Assembly: GCF_033954455.1 (NCBI RefSeq) | Contig: NZ_CP121473.1 | Span: 2,156,501 to 2,220,500, forward strand | Source of the DNA: Thiorhodovibrio litoralis | Lineage (GTDB): Bacteria > Pseudomonadota > Gammaproteobacteria > Chromatiales > Chromatiaceae | Length of the DNA: 64,000 bases | Reading direction: 5' to 3' | In this document: in pieces, positions 34,535 through 43,490 of the stretch | Layout: every line of letters begins with the position of its first letter | Numbering within the stretch: position 1 is the stretch's first letter | Position numbers and translations under genes: made by a program | Notes under the pieces: model-generated | The model's database searches: none | What the model was told of the DNA's origin: nothing | Seen by the model: the letters and a program-made list of their open reading frames with translations, nothing else

Positions 34535-35251
34535 CTAAGGCAGCCGAGGCGGCGGTGACCATTCGGCCTCGCGCAGCGCCGCCAACGCCTTGCGAAAGGC
34601 TTCATTCTGCAACAGTTCCGCGAACACCATCTCGGCCAGCGCCCGCGAGAGCACCACATCGGTCAGATAATGCATGCCGCCGATCACCCGGGATTGACCA
34701 ACAGCGGCAGCCAAGCGAAAGAATGCGTGACGCGACGCCGGCGCCAATTCCGCCAGGACCAGTGCAAACAGCCAGGAGCGCGTGGCATGCCCACTGGGAT
34801 GAGAAAAGCCCGCCTCGGCCGGGACCAGCCGCTTGACCTGATCCGGATGGGCCAGATAGGGCCGCACGCGCTTGAAGTGGTCCTTCAGCGCATTCTTGAC
34901 CGGATCGACCGTTTCCTCGAGTCGCTGGAAAAAGTCCGCGCTGCGCGGGTACGCCTCGGCAGTGAATTTGGGTCCCAACACCTCGGCGAAGGTGAAGACA
35001 TCGAACCCCGCGCGGCGATTGATCGCGGCAAGCGTCTCGGGCGTGACCATGTCCTGCACAGCCAGGGTGTAGAGCAGATCACTGTGATCGAGCGGATCTC
35101 CAGCCTCGGGCGGCGACGGGTAGCGCTCGAGGAAGAAGCTCGGTTCAGGCAACGGCCAAGGCGTTGCCGCTGAGAGGTCGCTCGACATGAGCAACAGGCC
35201 GAGAACCAACAAAATCAGCGGCGACCGGTTCGAAATCGAGGTATTTCGCAT
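34535..35251 (-). CDS. Secreted PAP2-family (class A acid) phosphatase
   Basis: 238 residues from ATG 35251 (GGGAGAG upstream; TTG 35266 also possible). Signal peptide SPLILLVLGLLLMSSDLSAA. All three phosphatase motifs are intact: KDHFKRVRP (K-x6-RP), FSHPSGHATRSW (PSGH) and SRVIGGMHYLTD (SR-x5-H-x3-D). This is the PhoN-like class A non-specific acid phosphatase arrangement; it would dephosphorylate organic phosphates in the periplasm. Confidence 0.92.
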   Translation of the reverse strand: MRNTSISNRSPLILLVLGLLLMSSDLSAATPWPLPEPSFFLERYPSPPEAGDPLDHSDLLYTLAVQDMVTPETLAAINRRAGFDVFTFAEVLGPKFTAEAYPRSADFFQRLEETVDPVKNALKDHFKRVRPYLAHPDQVKRLVPAEAGFSHPSGHATRSWLFALVLAELAPASRHAFFRLAAAVGQSRVIGGMHYLTDVVLSRALAEMVFAELLQNEAFRKALAALREAEWSPPPRLP

Positions 35252-35459
35252 CTCTGTCTCTCCCAAGCGCCACGCGAAGCGACGGGCACTGTAGCGGATT
35301 CTTCGCTATTTTGCCGGCTGTCGCGAAAGAGGGCCAAATCCCCCTAGCTTTCATGCGCGCTTTCAGCGATCCGAGTCCCTATCCTTTTCCCCATCGTCGC
35401 AGGCAGTGACGGCGTCTAGCCTCGCTGCGGCTTTTCGGAGAAATCGACCCGGGATTGTG

Positions 35460-36701
35460 ATGGCAATTCAAGAACGTGACTGTAACGGGAAGGCCAAAGG
35501 GGTGACCCCCGCGCAACGGTTGCTGTTGTCCGCCATTCAGGCCAACCGCGATCCCGATAGCGGACTTGCTGAAGTATCGTTGTCCGCCTTGCAGGGGATG
35601 ACGGACCTGAGCCGACGCGGGATTACGAAGGCGCTGTCGGGGTTGGACGGGCACGCTATCGAGCGGATTTCTGGCGGTCCTGGTCGCCAAAATCAGTATC
35701 GGATTCTCGATGAGGGTGCGGCGTGCCTGGCGCAGCCGGTCGCGATCAATGGCAGCGCGAGTCAAGCGTTCAACCCGGCAAGCCTGCCACCAACACCAAC
35801 AATGTGGCCACCTGCGGCGCAGTCGACCGCCGTATCGCCGCAGCTTCAGCGCCAACCTGAGGGGTTTTCCGTGAACCCGTTGGCGAGTCAGCCCCTGGAT
35901 GATCGCCGTCCTTTTGACCAGTCTCACGCGGTTGCTAAGCCGGCTTCCACGCAGCCAACGGCGCGTCAGCCCGAGCCGACACCCTTTGGTCAGTCAGTCG
36001 GTCTGCCCATCACCCCGGACAGCATATCGGCCTTGCTGACTCAGCCGGTCGTGTGGCAGCAAATCAAGCAACTGGCCGAGACCATTTTGGCCATTCAGCC
36101 GGATATGGATCGGGGTAGCCCGGCAACCCCTATCAACCCGTCACCGACGGTCTCGGAGATGGTCTCCGGATCGCCGCCGAATCAGCGACAGCTGGCATCC
36201 GTGCCAGTCGCGCAGTCCGCTGGCCAAGCTGAGAGTCCAGCGAATACGGTCTCGATGTCTGCGTCGCCGACGCAGCCGGCCAGCGAATCGCTGCCGACTC
36301 ATCGTCAGGCGGCGTCTGCGTCAGTCGTGCCATCGGCAAACCCAGCCGGGAGTCCCGCTAGTCCGGTTACGGGGAATGCTTCGGCGGGGCAAAAGGTCGT
36401 TGCAAAGCAAGCAAGCCCGCATCAGGCAGAGCCCGACTCGCGTCGGCCACAGGCCACCCCGGCGATGAGCCCAACGAATCCAAGTGTGCGTCCTGCATCG
36501 CCACCCACGCCGGCCAGTACGGCGGACAGGATGAACAACTCACCCTCAAGGTCAGAGCCGACCGCACGACCCACGAGCCAGCGACCTCCGCAACCCGCGC
36601 CCGTCGGGCAAGGTGTCTCGGCAACCATCAACCCTAACCCTGGCGTTCCGGAATCCGCTTCCGCCAACCGCCCGACTGCGTCCACCTCTCCGCCTTTCTG
36701 A
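35460..36701 (+). CDS. Winged-helix protein with long low-complexity tail, replication module
   Basis: 413 residues from ATG 35460. Residues ~10-80 form a winged helix: GVTPAQRLLLSAIQANRDPD, LSALQGMTDLSRRGITKALS, LDGHAIERISGGPGRQNQYR. The remaining ~320 residues are Pro/Ser/Ala/Gln-rich and probably disordered. It is followed by a DnaC-like ATPase whose frame overlaps the stop as CTGA. Winged-helix plus DnaC-like pairs act as DnaT/DnaC-type helicase loaders in phages and plasmids; by analogy this protein may recognise the origin. Original start could be TTG/GTG upstream. Confidence 0.65.
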   Translation: MAIQERDCNGKAKGVTPAQRLLLSAIQANRDPDSGLAEVSLSALQGMTDLSRRGITKALSGLDGHAIERISGGPGRQNQYRILDEGAACLAQPVAINGSASQAFNPASLPPTPTMWPPAAQSTAVSPQLQRQPEGFSVNPLASQPLDDRRPFDQSHAVAKPASTQPTARQPEPTPFGQSVGLPITPDSISALLTQPVVWQQIKQLAETILAIQPDMDRGSPATPINPSPTVSEMVSGSPPNQRQLASVPVAQSAGQAESPANTVSMSASPTQPASESLPTHRQAASASVVPSANPAGSPASPVTGNASAGQKVVAKQASPHQAEPDSRRPQATPAMSPTNPSVRPASPPTPASTADRMNNSPSRSEPTARPTSQRPPQPAPVGQGVSATINPNPGVPESASANRPTASTSPPF

Positions 36702-37351
36702 GCTGGAAAGCCAGCGACGTCGGTACCGGGCCAGCCACATCCAAGCGCCAGGGCGAGCACTTCGAGGCCAGCACGCCTGCGCAGCAGCATGTTCTGCGCA
36801 CCTGCCGGGCGTTTGCCAGCCGCCTTGCGGATTCGGCCAGTCACGGTGACAGCTTGCTGCTGATCGGCGGCCCGGGGACCGGCAAAACCCATCTCGCCAG
36901 CGCGATTCTGGCGAAAGCCATCCGCGCCGGTCGCACGGGATGCTTTTTCTCGGTCGCGGCCGCCCTGCGGCTGGTGCGCGACACCTATTCCCCAAACGCG
37001 ATGCGCTCGGAAATCGACTCGCTGGCACTGCTCACGGAGCCGGATTTGCTGGTGCTGGATGAGGTCGGTGTGGCGATCGGCCATGACGACAAGCGCCAAG
37101 CCATCCTGTTCGATATCCTTGGTACCCGCTATGCCGGCATGAAATCAACCGTTCTGATTGCCAACCTGACCATCACGGAGATCAGGGCCTATCTCGGCGA
37201 ACGGCTGATGGATCGCTTATCCGACGCCGGCTCGGCTGTCCTGTCCTTTGACTGGTCGAGTTACCGGCAACGGCGCAAAGAAGCCGCTGATCCGGGGGCT
37301 CCCAATCTTTCGCTCCCCACATTTCTGACAGGAGCCAATGCTGGCCGATGA
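36698..37351 (+). CDS. DnaC-like AAA+ helicase loader
   Basis: 217 residues if started at CTG 36698, which overlaps the upstream stop as CTGA; the first conventional start in frame is TTG 36854, which would begin immediately before the Walker A motif and leave out EASTPAQQHVLRTCRAFASR, which looks like the family's N-terminal helix. Walker A LLLIGGPGTGKTHLASAIL, Walker B DLLVLDEVGVAIG, sensor VLIANLT, and the C-terminal RLMDRLSDAGSAVLSFDWSS match DnaC/IstB-type loaders. The missing ATG suggests a non-canonical start, a frameshift fusion to the winged-helix gene, or decay. Confidence 0.8.
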   Translation: MSWKASDVGTGPATSKRQGEHFEASTPAQQHVLRTCRAFASRLADSASHGDSLLLIGGPGTGKTHLASAILAKAIRAGRTGCFFSVAAALRLVRDTYSPNAMRSEIDSLALLTEPDLLVLDEVGVAIGHDDKRQAILFDILGTRYAGMKSTVLIANLTITEIRAYLGERLMDRLSDAGSAVLSFDWSSYRQRRKEAADPGAPNLSLPTFLTGANAGR

Positions 37352-38064
37352 AAACATGGTTACTGATCCACGGTGGATCCCACGGGGCCTGGTGCTGGGA
37401 GGCTGTCATCCAGGAACTGGAGCGTCTCGGGGAGCATGCGCATGCTATCGATCTGCCCGGCGCCGGGGCGGATCACACCCCAAGGACCGAGGTCACCTTC
37501 GATGCCTGCGTCGGTGCCGTGAATGCCGCCATTGAGACCGCCGACTGGCGCAATCTGGTGCTGGTTGGTCACTCACTTGCGGGTATCCTGATGCCGAGCA
37601 TTGCCGCCGCGCAACCGCAAAGAATCAGCAAGCTGGTCTTTATCGCCGCATTCGTTCTCGACCAGAGCGAGTGCGCATTCGACTTGATCGCGCTTGAACG
37701 CCAGCCCGAGTACCGACGCATGGCCGATGCCTCGCCCGATCAGTCCTTGTCTGTTCCCTATGCCCTCGCGCGCGAGCGCTTCTTCAGCGATCTCGACGAG
37801 GTCGCCGCCAAGCAAGCGTTCGCGCGACTGACACCGCAGCCATTCAAGCCCTACCTCCATCCGGCACTCGTTGGCGCCCGCGCCTTTGGCAGTCAGTCGC
37901 GCTATGTCCTGTGCACGCAGGACCGCAATCTCTCTCATGAACAATGCCTGGGATTCGCGAGCAAACTCGGTTGTCCGGTCGAAGAGATCGTGGCTGGGCA
38001 TGATGTCATGCTGTCGCGGCCGGCCGAGTTGGCGCGTCTGCTGGTTGCCGGAGGCCAGCCTTGA
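37348..38064 (+). CDS. Alpha/beta hydrolase (EstC/hydroxynitrile-lyase-like esterase)
   Basis: 238 residues. TWLLIHGGSHGAWCWEAVIQ (oxyanion-hole HGG), nucleophile elbow LVLVGHSLAGILMPSIAAA with Ser, Asp in VLCTQDRNLS, and His in VAGHDVMLSRPAELARLL: a complete catalytic triad. Length fits plant HNL-type and bacterial EstC esterases. The ATG overlaps the stop of the DnaC-like gene (ATGA), an odd coupling for a metabolic enzyme. Confidence 0.9.
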   Translation: MKTWLLIHGGSHGAWCWEAVIQELERLGEHAHAIDLPGAGADHTPRTEVTFDACVGAVNAAIETADWRNLVLVGHSLAGILMPSIAAAQPQRISKLVFIAAFVLDQSECAFDLIALERQPEYRRMADASPDQSLSVPYALARERFFSDLDEVAAKQAFARLTPQPFKPYLHPALVGARAFGSQSRYVLCTQDRNLSHEQCLGFASKLGCPVEEIVAGHDVMLSRPAELARLLVAGGQP

Positions 38065-38239
38065 TGAATCTCGGGCCAGAATTTCGGGGATGACTTCGCT
38101 TTGATCAATCATCTTCCGGGACTGGACATTTAACAGTAAGGCTGCCAAAACCGCGCGCCTCCGCCATCGAGCCGATCCGTCAACGGCTATAATCCGCCAT
38201 CAGGATTCGTGACTCCCTAACCACTGCAGAGGCCAACCC

Positions 38240-39097
38240 ATGCCCTCCAGACTCACCATCCGCGCCATGACCCGTCCCGAACTGGACACCCTGGTGGACT
38301 GGGCCACCGCCGAGGGTTGGAACCCGGGGCTGCATGACGCTCAGATCTTCTGGGATACCGACCCCGAGGGCTTCGTCGCCGCAGAGCTCGATGGTGAGCT
38401 CATTGGCGGAGGTTCCATTATCGCCTATGCTCGACGTTTCGGTTTCATGGGCTTTTTCATCATTCGGTCGGATTACCGCTCGCAGGGTCTCGGACGGCAA
38501 CTCTGGCAGGCTCGTCGCGATAGCCTAATCGCCCGGCTCGACCCACCCGCCGTGATCGGCATGGATGGTGTTTTCACCATGCAGGACTTCTACGCGCGTG
38601 GGGGCTTTGTCTTCAGTCACCGCGATCTGCGCTTTGAAGGAGTGGGCGTGGCGGCGAGCCCAGACCCGCGTCTGGTCGATTTGAGCGCGGTGAATTTCGC
38701 CGAGCTGCTGCGTTACGACGCCGCCCATTTCCCCGCGCCACGCGAAACCTTTCTACGGGCCTGGATCGCGCAGCCCGGCAGTCGCGCGCTCGGGGTTCTT
38801 GAGAACAACGCATTGCAGGGCTATGGCGTCATCCGTCCCTGTCGGCGGGGTTTTAAGATCGGTCCCTTGTTCGCCGCTGATGCCGAACGGGCCGAAGCCC
38901 TGTTTCTCGGTCTGAGCGACCATGCGCGCGGTGAGCCGCTCTTCCTGGATGTTCCCGAGAACAATGCCGAGGCGCTGGCACTTGCCGCGCGGCATGAGCT
39001 GCGCGAGGTCTTCGGTTGTGCCCGGATGTATTTGGGACCGGCGCCGCGGTTGCCCGGGGGCGAGGTGTTCGGCGTCACCACCTTCGAGTTGGGGTGA
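38240..39097 (+). CDS. GNAT-family N-acetyltransferase (two-domain)
   Basis: 285 residues. The N-terminal GNAT domain shows GFMGFFIIRSDYRSQGLGRQ then LWQARRD (acetyl-CoA loop R/Q-x-x-G-x-G/A). The C-terminal ~140 residues form a second, degenerate GNAT-like half (ALQGYGVIRPCRRGFKIGPL, then PLFLDVPENNAEALALAARH). Two-domain acetyltransferases of this type occur widely in bacteria with unknown substrate. Its stop is directly followed by the next ATG (TGAATG), so it is translated with the deacetylase gene. Confidence 0.88.
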   Translation: MPSRLTIRAMTRPELDTLVDWATAEGWNPGLHDAQIFWDTDPEGFVAAELDGELIGGGSIIAYARRFGFMGFFIIRSDYRSQGLGRQLWQARRDSLIARLDPPAVIGMDGVFTMQDFYARGGFVFSHRDLRFEGVGVAASPDPRLVDLSAVNFAELLRYDAAHFPAPRETFLRAWIAQPGSRALGVLENNALQGYGVIRPCRRGFKIGPLFAADAERAEALFLGLSDHARGEPLFLDVPENNAEALALAARHELREVFGCARMYLGPAPRLPGGEVFGVTTFELG

Positions 39098-40069
39098 ATG
39101 GACGCTTGGCATCCACGTGATCTGCGCGGCTATGGCCGGCATCGGCCACATCCCCAGTGGCCGGGTGGAGCCCGACTGGCGCTCCAATGCGTGCTGAATA
39201 TCGAGGAAGGCGCCGAGCGCACCCTGCTCAACGGTGATGACGGCTCGGAGGATTATCTTACCGAGCTTCCTGGCGTTCAACGACGGTTGGGGCGTCGGCA
39301 TTTCAGTGCCGAAAGTCTGTTCGACTATGGAGCGCGGGTGGGTGTCTGGCGGCTATTGCGACTGTTTCAAGACCGAGGTCTGCCGTTGACAGCCTTTGCC
39401 GCTGGTCGTGCCCTCGAACTCAACCCCGAGGTTGGCCGTGCGCTGGCGGACCAGGGCCATGAGGTCGCCGGTCATGGCTACCGTTGGATCGATTACGCGC
39501 AGATCGACCCGGATACCGAGCGCCATCACATCCAGCAGACGTGCCGGATTATCACATCCCTCACGGGACAGCCACCAGTGGGCTGGTATACCGGACGGGT
39601 CAGTCCCAACACCCGCCGGTTATTGGTCGAGCAGGGTGGCTTTCTGTACGACGCCGACGCCTATGATGACGAGCGCCCCTATTGGTTGAGTGAACACCGT
39701 CAAACGCTGTTGGTGATCCCCTACAACCTGCTGACCAATGACATCCGCTACCTGCTCTCACCCGGCTGCGCCACGGCCATGGATTTTTTTACCCTCCTGC
39801 GCGAGACCTTCGACCTGCTCTGGAACGAAGGCGAGGAATTCCCCGGCATGATGAGTCTGGGGCTGCATCCTCGCATCAGTGGTCATCCGGCGCGAGCATC
39901 CGCCGTCGCGCGGTTTCTGGATTATGCCGCCAGCCATGCCGGCGTCTGGATCTGTCGCCGCCGGGATATCGCCCAGCATTGGATCGAGCGGTTTGGTCAG
40001 TCTGAGGATGTCAGGCAAGTCGCATCAGTGCAAGGGGAGGTCGAGGCCCGCGAGCAGGAAGGTTCCTGA
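39098..40069 (+). CDS. puuE: Polysaccharide-deacetylase-family allantoinase-like protein (PuuE)
   Basis: 323 residues. N-terminal YGRHRPHPQWPGGARLALQC then VLNIEEGAERTLLNGDDGSE is the PuuE signature; AESLFDYGARVGVWRLLRLF, EVAGHGYRWIDYAQIDPDTE and QPPVGWYTGRVSPNTRRLLV follow in family order; MMSLGLHPRISGHPARASA is near the end. PuuE hydrolyses allantoin to allantoate in purine catabolism; close relatives act on related amides, so the substrate is inference. No other purine genes are nearby. Confidence 0.85.
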   Translation: MDAWHPRDLRGYGRHRPHPQWPGGARLALQCVLNIEEGAERTLLNGDDGSEDYLTELPGVQRRLGRRHFSAESLFDYGARVGVWRLLRLFQDRGLPLTAFAAGRALELNPEVGRALADQGHEVAGHGYRWIDYAQIDPDTERHHIQQTCRIITSLTGQPPVGWYTGRVSPNTRRLLVEQGGFLYDADAYDDERPYWLSEHRQTLLVIPYNLLTNDIRYLLSPGCATAMDFFTLLRETFDLLWNEGEEFPGMMSLGLHPRISGHPARASAVARFLDYAASHAGVWICRRRDIAQHWIERFGQSEDVRQVASVQGEVEAREQEGS

Positions 40070-40233
40070 TGACCCGCCGCTTCCCTGTCTGCATCCAGGC
40101 AAGCAAAACGTATCGCCCTGCGTCCCTGATGCCCTTCTCATGCCAATGCGTATTCTGAGTGCCAGTCGGTGCACCGATGTTCCTGCCTTTTATGGCCCCT
40201 GGTCAATATCGTCCAACTGAGTGGCTCGTTATG

Positions 40234-40632
40234 TCAGTCAGGATCCAGCACCCCATCGACATACCGCCAGGCGCCAGCTTCCCGCACAAAGCGGCTGCGC
40301 TCATGCAGTCGAAAGGCGCGGCCCTGGAGCTTATAGCGTGCGATAAATGCCACCCGGCCCTCGGCGTCCTGTGGACCACCGCCTTCGGTGGCGAGAATCT
40401 CCAGTCCAACCCATTTTGGCGCGGTGTCTGAGGCGATCTCGGCCGGTTGCGTCGTGGAATGCCAGGTGCTGCGCAGATAGTCAAACTCGCCCAGCGCATA
40501 GGCCGTGTAGCGCGAGCGCATCAGTGCCTCGGCTGTCGGCGCCTGGGCCGTCCCAGCCAGGTATGGGCCGCAGCACTCAGCATGGGTGCGGCCAGAACCA
40601 CAGGGACACGGCAGGGGCTTCTTGCGGGCCAT
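40234..40632 (-). CDS. ychJ: YchJ-family SEC-C zinc protein (UPF0225)
   Basis: 132 residues from ATG 40632. CPCGSGRTHAECCGPYL near the N-terminus is the SEC-C zinc motif; LMRSRYTAYALGEFDYLRST then GRVAFIARYKLQGRAFRLHE is the NTF2-like YchJ core, ending FVREAGAWRYVDGVLDPD. Length is normal. Begins 4 bp after the SDR gene on the same strand, so they share a transcript. Function unknown. Confidence 0.93.
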   Translation of the reverse strand: MARKKPLPCPCGSGRTHAECCGPYLAGTAQAPTAEALMRSRYTAYALGEFDYLRSTWHSTTQPAEIASDTAPKWVGLEILATEGGGPQDAEGRVAFIARYKLQGRAFRLHERSRFVREAGAWRYVDGVLDPD

Positions 40633-40636
40633 CGGA

Positions 40637-41377
40637 TCAGCGCCTCGCGCCATAGAGCTTGGCATGGGTGTCTGGATCGAGGATCTCCCGGATATCGACG
40701 AAGGCACCGCTTGGGTGCTGTTTCAGTTGCGGCAACACCTCGATCACCCGCTCGGCCGCTTCTCGCGGCGAGGGCATGGCCTCGGTACCCCGCGCGGCGC
40801 GCAGGCGTTGCAGCGCGGGGAATGCCTCCGCGTCCGCCTCCTCGCACAGGTGATCCATCATCCGCGTATCGATAATTCCCGGTGCCAGGGCGCACAGGTG
40901 GGTATCGGGAAATTCATGCGCGGAGAGCTTCATCAGCATGTTCAACGCCGCCTTCGACAGCGCATAACCACCCCAGCCTTTGTTGCCGAGCACAGCCGCG
41001 CCCGAGGAGATTGCCACGATCTGCCCGATCGGCCGGCCCCAGTTTTGCAGCCAATCCAAAACCGTCTTGTTGGCCCATAGGTTGATTTCCATGATCTGCT
41101 TGAGATCCGCCAGGGGCGTGTCGCTCAGCGCGCGAATGTGCCCCAGCATCCCGGCGTTCAAGACCACCAGATCCAGTCGGTCGACAGCACCGAGCAGTGC
41201 TTCCAAGGCCACGGAGACCTGATCGGCCTGGGTAAGATCGCATCGCTTGTGGTTGAGTCCGGGCAGGTCGCAGGCTCGCCGGCTGCATCCAGAGACAGAC
41301 CAGCCCTGATCGCACAGCGCCTCGGCCAAGCCTTGGCCAAGGCCAGAACTGGTTCCAGTGATGAGCGCGTGTTTCAT
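40637..41377 (-). CDS. Short-chain dehydrogenase/reductase
   Basis: 246 residues from ATG 41377 (GAGG nine bases upstream). Rossmann motif ALITGTSSGLGQGLAEAL, LDLVVLNAGMLG (NAG), catalytic Ser in IVAISSGAAVLGNKGWGG, and Tyr-x3-Lys in YALSKAALNM; PGIIDTRM follows. Classical NAD(P)-dependent oxidoreductase, substrate unknown. First gene of a pair with ychJ. Confidence 0.9.
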   Translation of the reverse strand: MKHALITGTSSGLGQGLAEALCDQGWSVSGCSRRACDLPGLNHKRCDLTQADQVSVALEALLGAVDRLDLVVLNAGMLGHIRALSDTPLADLKQIMEINLWANKTVLDWLQNWGRPIGQIVAISSGAAVLGNKGWGGYALSKAALNMLMKLSAHEFPDTHLCALAPGIIDTRMMDHLCEEADAEAFPALQRLRAARGTEAMPSPREAAERVIEVLPQLKQHPSGAFVDIREILDPDTHAKLYGARR

Positions 41378-41489
41378 GGCGGTGTCCTCACGCGACGATT
41401 GGAAAGGTTTGGTCATTTTACCCAGGATGGTTTCACTGATCCCGGGCTAACCCGCAAACAGCGGGAGCTTAGAAAGCGAAGGCCCTCGC

Positions 41490-41511
41490 TGGCGCTTCCT
41501 TGCGCCAGTCG
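41490..41511 (-). terminator. Hairpin between the recombination module and the SDR gene
   Basis: CTGGCGC and GCGCCAG form a perfect 7-bp stem with a 6-base loop, just after the stop of the last gene of the module (41528). No T-tract; candidate transcript-end hairpin. Confidence 0.4.
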
Positions 41512-41527
41512 AGTGAATTGCTCGGGT

Positions 41528-41731
41528 TTACCCCTCAGTCTTGAACAGCAGCGCCCCGGAGCCGAGTTGCCACTGGTGATCGTCCTCCAGTTCCTGGTCG
41601 ATCAGCACCGCCCGGCAGGCGATCTCGTCAACCGAGAGCACCGAGACCGCGCTGTCATTGATCCAGTTGACCCCTTCGAGAAAACCGGCCAGTCGCGCCG
41701 GACAGTCCGCAGTGACTTCGATCATAGCCAT
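41528..41731 (-). CDS. Small acidic protein at the end of the recombination module
   Basis: 67 residues; its start overlaps the last base of radC. Sequence IEVTADCPARLAGFLEGVNW, then DEIACRAVLIDQELEDDHQW, ends GALLFKTEG. No family recognised. Acidic character and coupling to radC suggest an accessory of that protein. Confidence 0.65.
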   Translation of the reverse strand: MAMIEVTADCPARLAGFLEGVNWINDSAVSVLSVDEIACRAVLIDQELEDDHQWQLGSGALLFKTEG

Positions 41732-42264
41732 TACAGCTGTCCCTCCTGGGCCAGCGACAAGGCCCCTTCACCGCCGACGATGATGTGATCGAGCAGAGTG
41801 ATCTCGAACAAATCGAGGGCCTGACGGATACGCTGGGTTACGCGCAAATCCGCTGCGCTCGGGGTTGGGTCACCGCTTGGGTGATTATGAATCAGCAGGC
41901 ACGCGGCGCAATTCAACGCCAAGCCACGCTGCGCAATCACCCGGGGATGCACGCTACAGCCATCAATGGTGCCTTGGAAAACCTCCTCCAGCGCGATCAA
42001 GCGATGCTTGTTGTCAAGAAAGGCCACGGCGAAGACTTCGTTCGGTTTCCCGGCGAAGCGCAGTCGCATGAAGTCCATCGTGGTGGCGACATCGGTGAAG
42101 GTGTCGTAGGTCACCTTTGGCTCCAGCACCTGCAACGCCAAGGCGACCAGACTGCTCTGCTCATCGGGCGTCAAATCGGCCGCCAGCATCGCAGTGAAGC
42201 GATTGGCTTGTCGGCGTTGTTGCGTCAACCGCGATCGGGATAGTGAGTGATGGGATTGAGACAT
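41731..42264 (-). CDS. radC: RadC-family JAB/MPN metallo-domain protein
   Basis: 177 residues. The JAMM motif is intact in CLLIHNHPSGDPTPSAADLR (H-x-H-P-S-G-x7-D) after an upstream Glu in LIALEEVFQGTIDGCSVHPR. RadC homologues of this short form are typical of integrative elements and plasmids, often encoded near SSB and recombination genes; the chromosomal repair function once assigned to RadC is disputed. A structured leader (42287-42326) precedes the gene, with TGGAGGAA as ribosome site. Confidence 0.92.
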   Translation of the reverse strand: MSQSHHSLSRSRLTQQRRQANRFTAMLAADLTPDEQSSLVALALQVLEPKVTYDTFTDVATTMDFMRLRFAGKPNEVFAVAFLDNKHRLIALEEVFQGTIDGCSVHPRVIAQRGLALNCAACLLIHNHPSGDPTPSAADLRVTQRIRQALDLFEITLLDHIIVGGEGALSLAQEGQL

Positions 42265-42286
42265 GGCTGTTCCTCCAGCGAAACAC

Positions 42287-42326
42287 GGGGAAACAGCGCC
42301 CTTGAGGGACGCAGTCCCCCCAAGGG
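42287..42326 (-). promoter_or_regulatory. Repeated structured leader, copy before radC
   Basis: Minus strand: CCCTTG pairs with CAAGGG around an inner GGGAC-TGC-GTCCC helix; downstream CGC..TTTCCCC can pair back with the GGGGGA..GCG part. Same layout as the copies before the 77-residue gene, vwa, moxR, yqaJ and recT. The ribosome site lies about 14 bases after the last C-run. Confidence 0.65.
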
Positions 42327-42375
42327 ATGTGAAAATGGACTGTCGGCTGACAGTCCGGTGAATAATGGAGTGGCG

Positions 42376-43470
42376 CTAAGCCGCCAGACGCGATTGCGGC
42401 AGTGACTGTTGCCAGACATCCGCCCAATCAACACCGCGGGCATGCGGCGGAATCGGGACAAGCGGCAAGCGAATGCGCACCTCGACCGACGGACTCAACC
42501 GTCGCTGAAGCGCCCGTGCCGCCTGTTCGCCGACACCCGAGCGATCCTTGTCCGCCCAGACCACCAGCCGGCGAAGGCCAGACGGAGGCTGGAAGCGCTC
42601 CAGCAGGGTGGCCGACAGAGCGGCCCAGACCGGCATGCCTGTCATGGCGCGCACCGCCAGTGCGGTCTCGATGCCCTCGGCCAAGCCAAGTGTCGAGCCC
42701 TTTTCCCAGTCGACCGGGCACAACCGAACCGCCGAACCAACGAGCGAGCGGTTCTGTCCGGACGCCATCAGCTTCTTGGGCGCTGGCACCGGTGCTTTGG
42801 CCAAACCGTCAGGTCGCAGGTAAGTCCGATGCAGCGTCATGGCCGATCCATCCGCAGCGGACACCAAGGCCAGCATGGCCGGGAATCGTCCCAAACAGAC
42901 AGGGCGGCCATTCTCAGCGGCGCTCCAATAAGGCAGTTCCGGATGGAAACGGATCACCCGTGGATCAAAGTCAGCATCGCCAAGTCCGCGCAGGACCAGG
43001 TAACGCTGCATGACCTCTGATCCAGGATGGCCGGGCGGCAGGCTTTCATTCCACAAACGACGCAGCCGCGCCCGTGCTTGGTCGGGATGCTGCTCGCAAG
43101 CGCTCACGCGCACCCGTGGCCGAGCGATCAGGGTCGGCCTCCATGGCGACAATGTTTCGCCCGTCAGCCCCAAGACCCCAGCCACCCGGCTCAGTACCTC
43201 GGGAAAGGACCACCCAAACAGCCAGCGCAACAGCGCAAAGCCATCCGGATAAGGACCGCAGGTCGCGCAGATACCGCCGCCGGAGCGATCGACATCCGGA
43301 AACAACCGAAAGCCATCCCCCTGGCGTCCGCCATGAACAGGGCAGGGCACATGTCGCCCCGGTCGCTGCAAGGCCGCATCCAGCACAGGTCCAGCCAATT
43401 CGTTCAGAATCGTCTGCCACCCGACGCCTTGCACTGCCTGGCGAACAGTCGCCGATTCAATCGAACGCAT
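42376..43470 (-). CDS. Toprim primase-like protein with zinc-binding N-terminus
   Basis: 364 residues from ATG 43470. Zinc-binding start: RHVPCPVHGGRQGDGFRLF then GGGICATCGPYPDGFALLRW. Toprim core: STLGLAEGIETALAVRAMTG (Glu) and LRRLVVWADKDRSGVGEQAA (DxD type). This is the mobile-element primase/Toprim type rather than DnaG. Ends in PQSRLAA. Preceded by a strong hairpin (43491-43521). In the module it could prime or process DNA during element replication; activity is inference. Confidence 0.85.
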   Translation of the reverse strand: MRSIESATVRQAVQGVGWQTILNELAGPVLDAALQRPGRHVPCPVHGGRQGDGFRLFPDVDRSGGGICATCGPYPDGFALLRWLFGWSFPEVLSRVAGVLGLTGETLSPWRPTLIARPRVRVSACEQHPDQARARLRRLWNESLPPGHPGSEVMQRYLVLRGLGDADFDPRVIRFHPELPYWSAAENGRPVCLGRFPAMLALVSAADGSAMTLHRTYLRPDGLAKAPVPAPKKLMASGQNRSLVGSAVRLCPVDWEKGSTLGLAEGIETALAVRAMTGMPVWAALSATLLERFQPPSGLRRLVVWADKDRSGVGEQAARALQRRLSPSVEVRIRLPLVPIPPHARGVDWADVWQQSLPQSRLAA

Positions 43471-43490
43471 CGAAGTTCTCCAGTAACACA

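Noticed and set aside
34535-38064. PAP2 phosphatase, winged-helix, DnaC and hydrolase genes as one phage module
   Set aside because: Strand changes and unrelated functions; only the winged-helix/DnaC/hydrolase overlap supports an operon.
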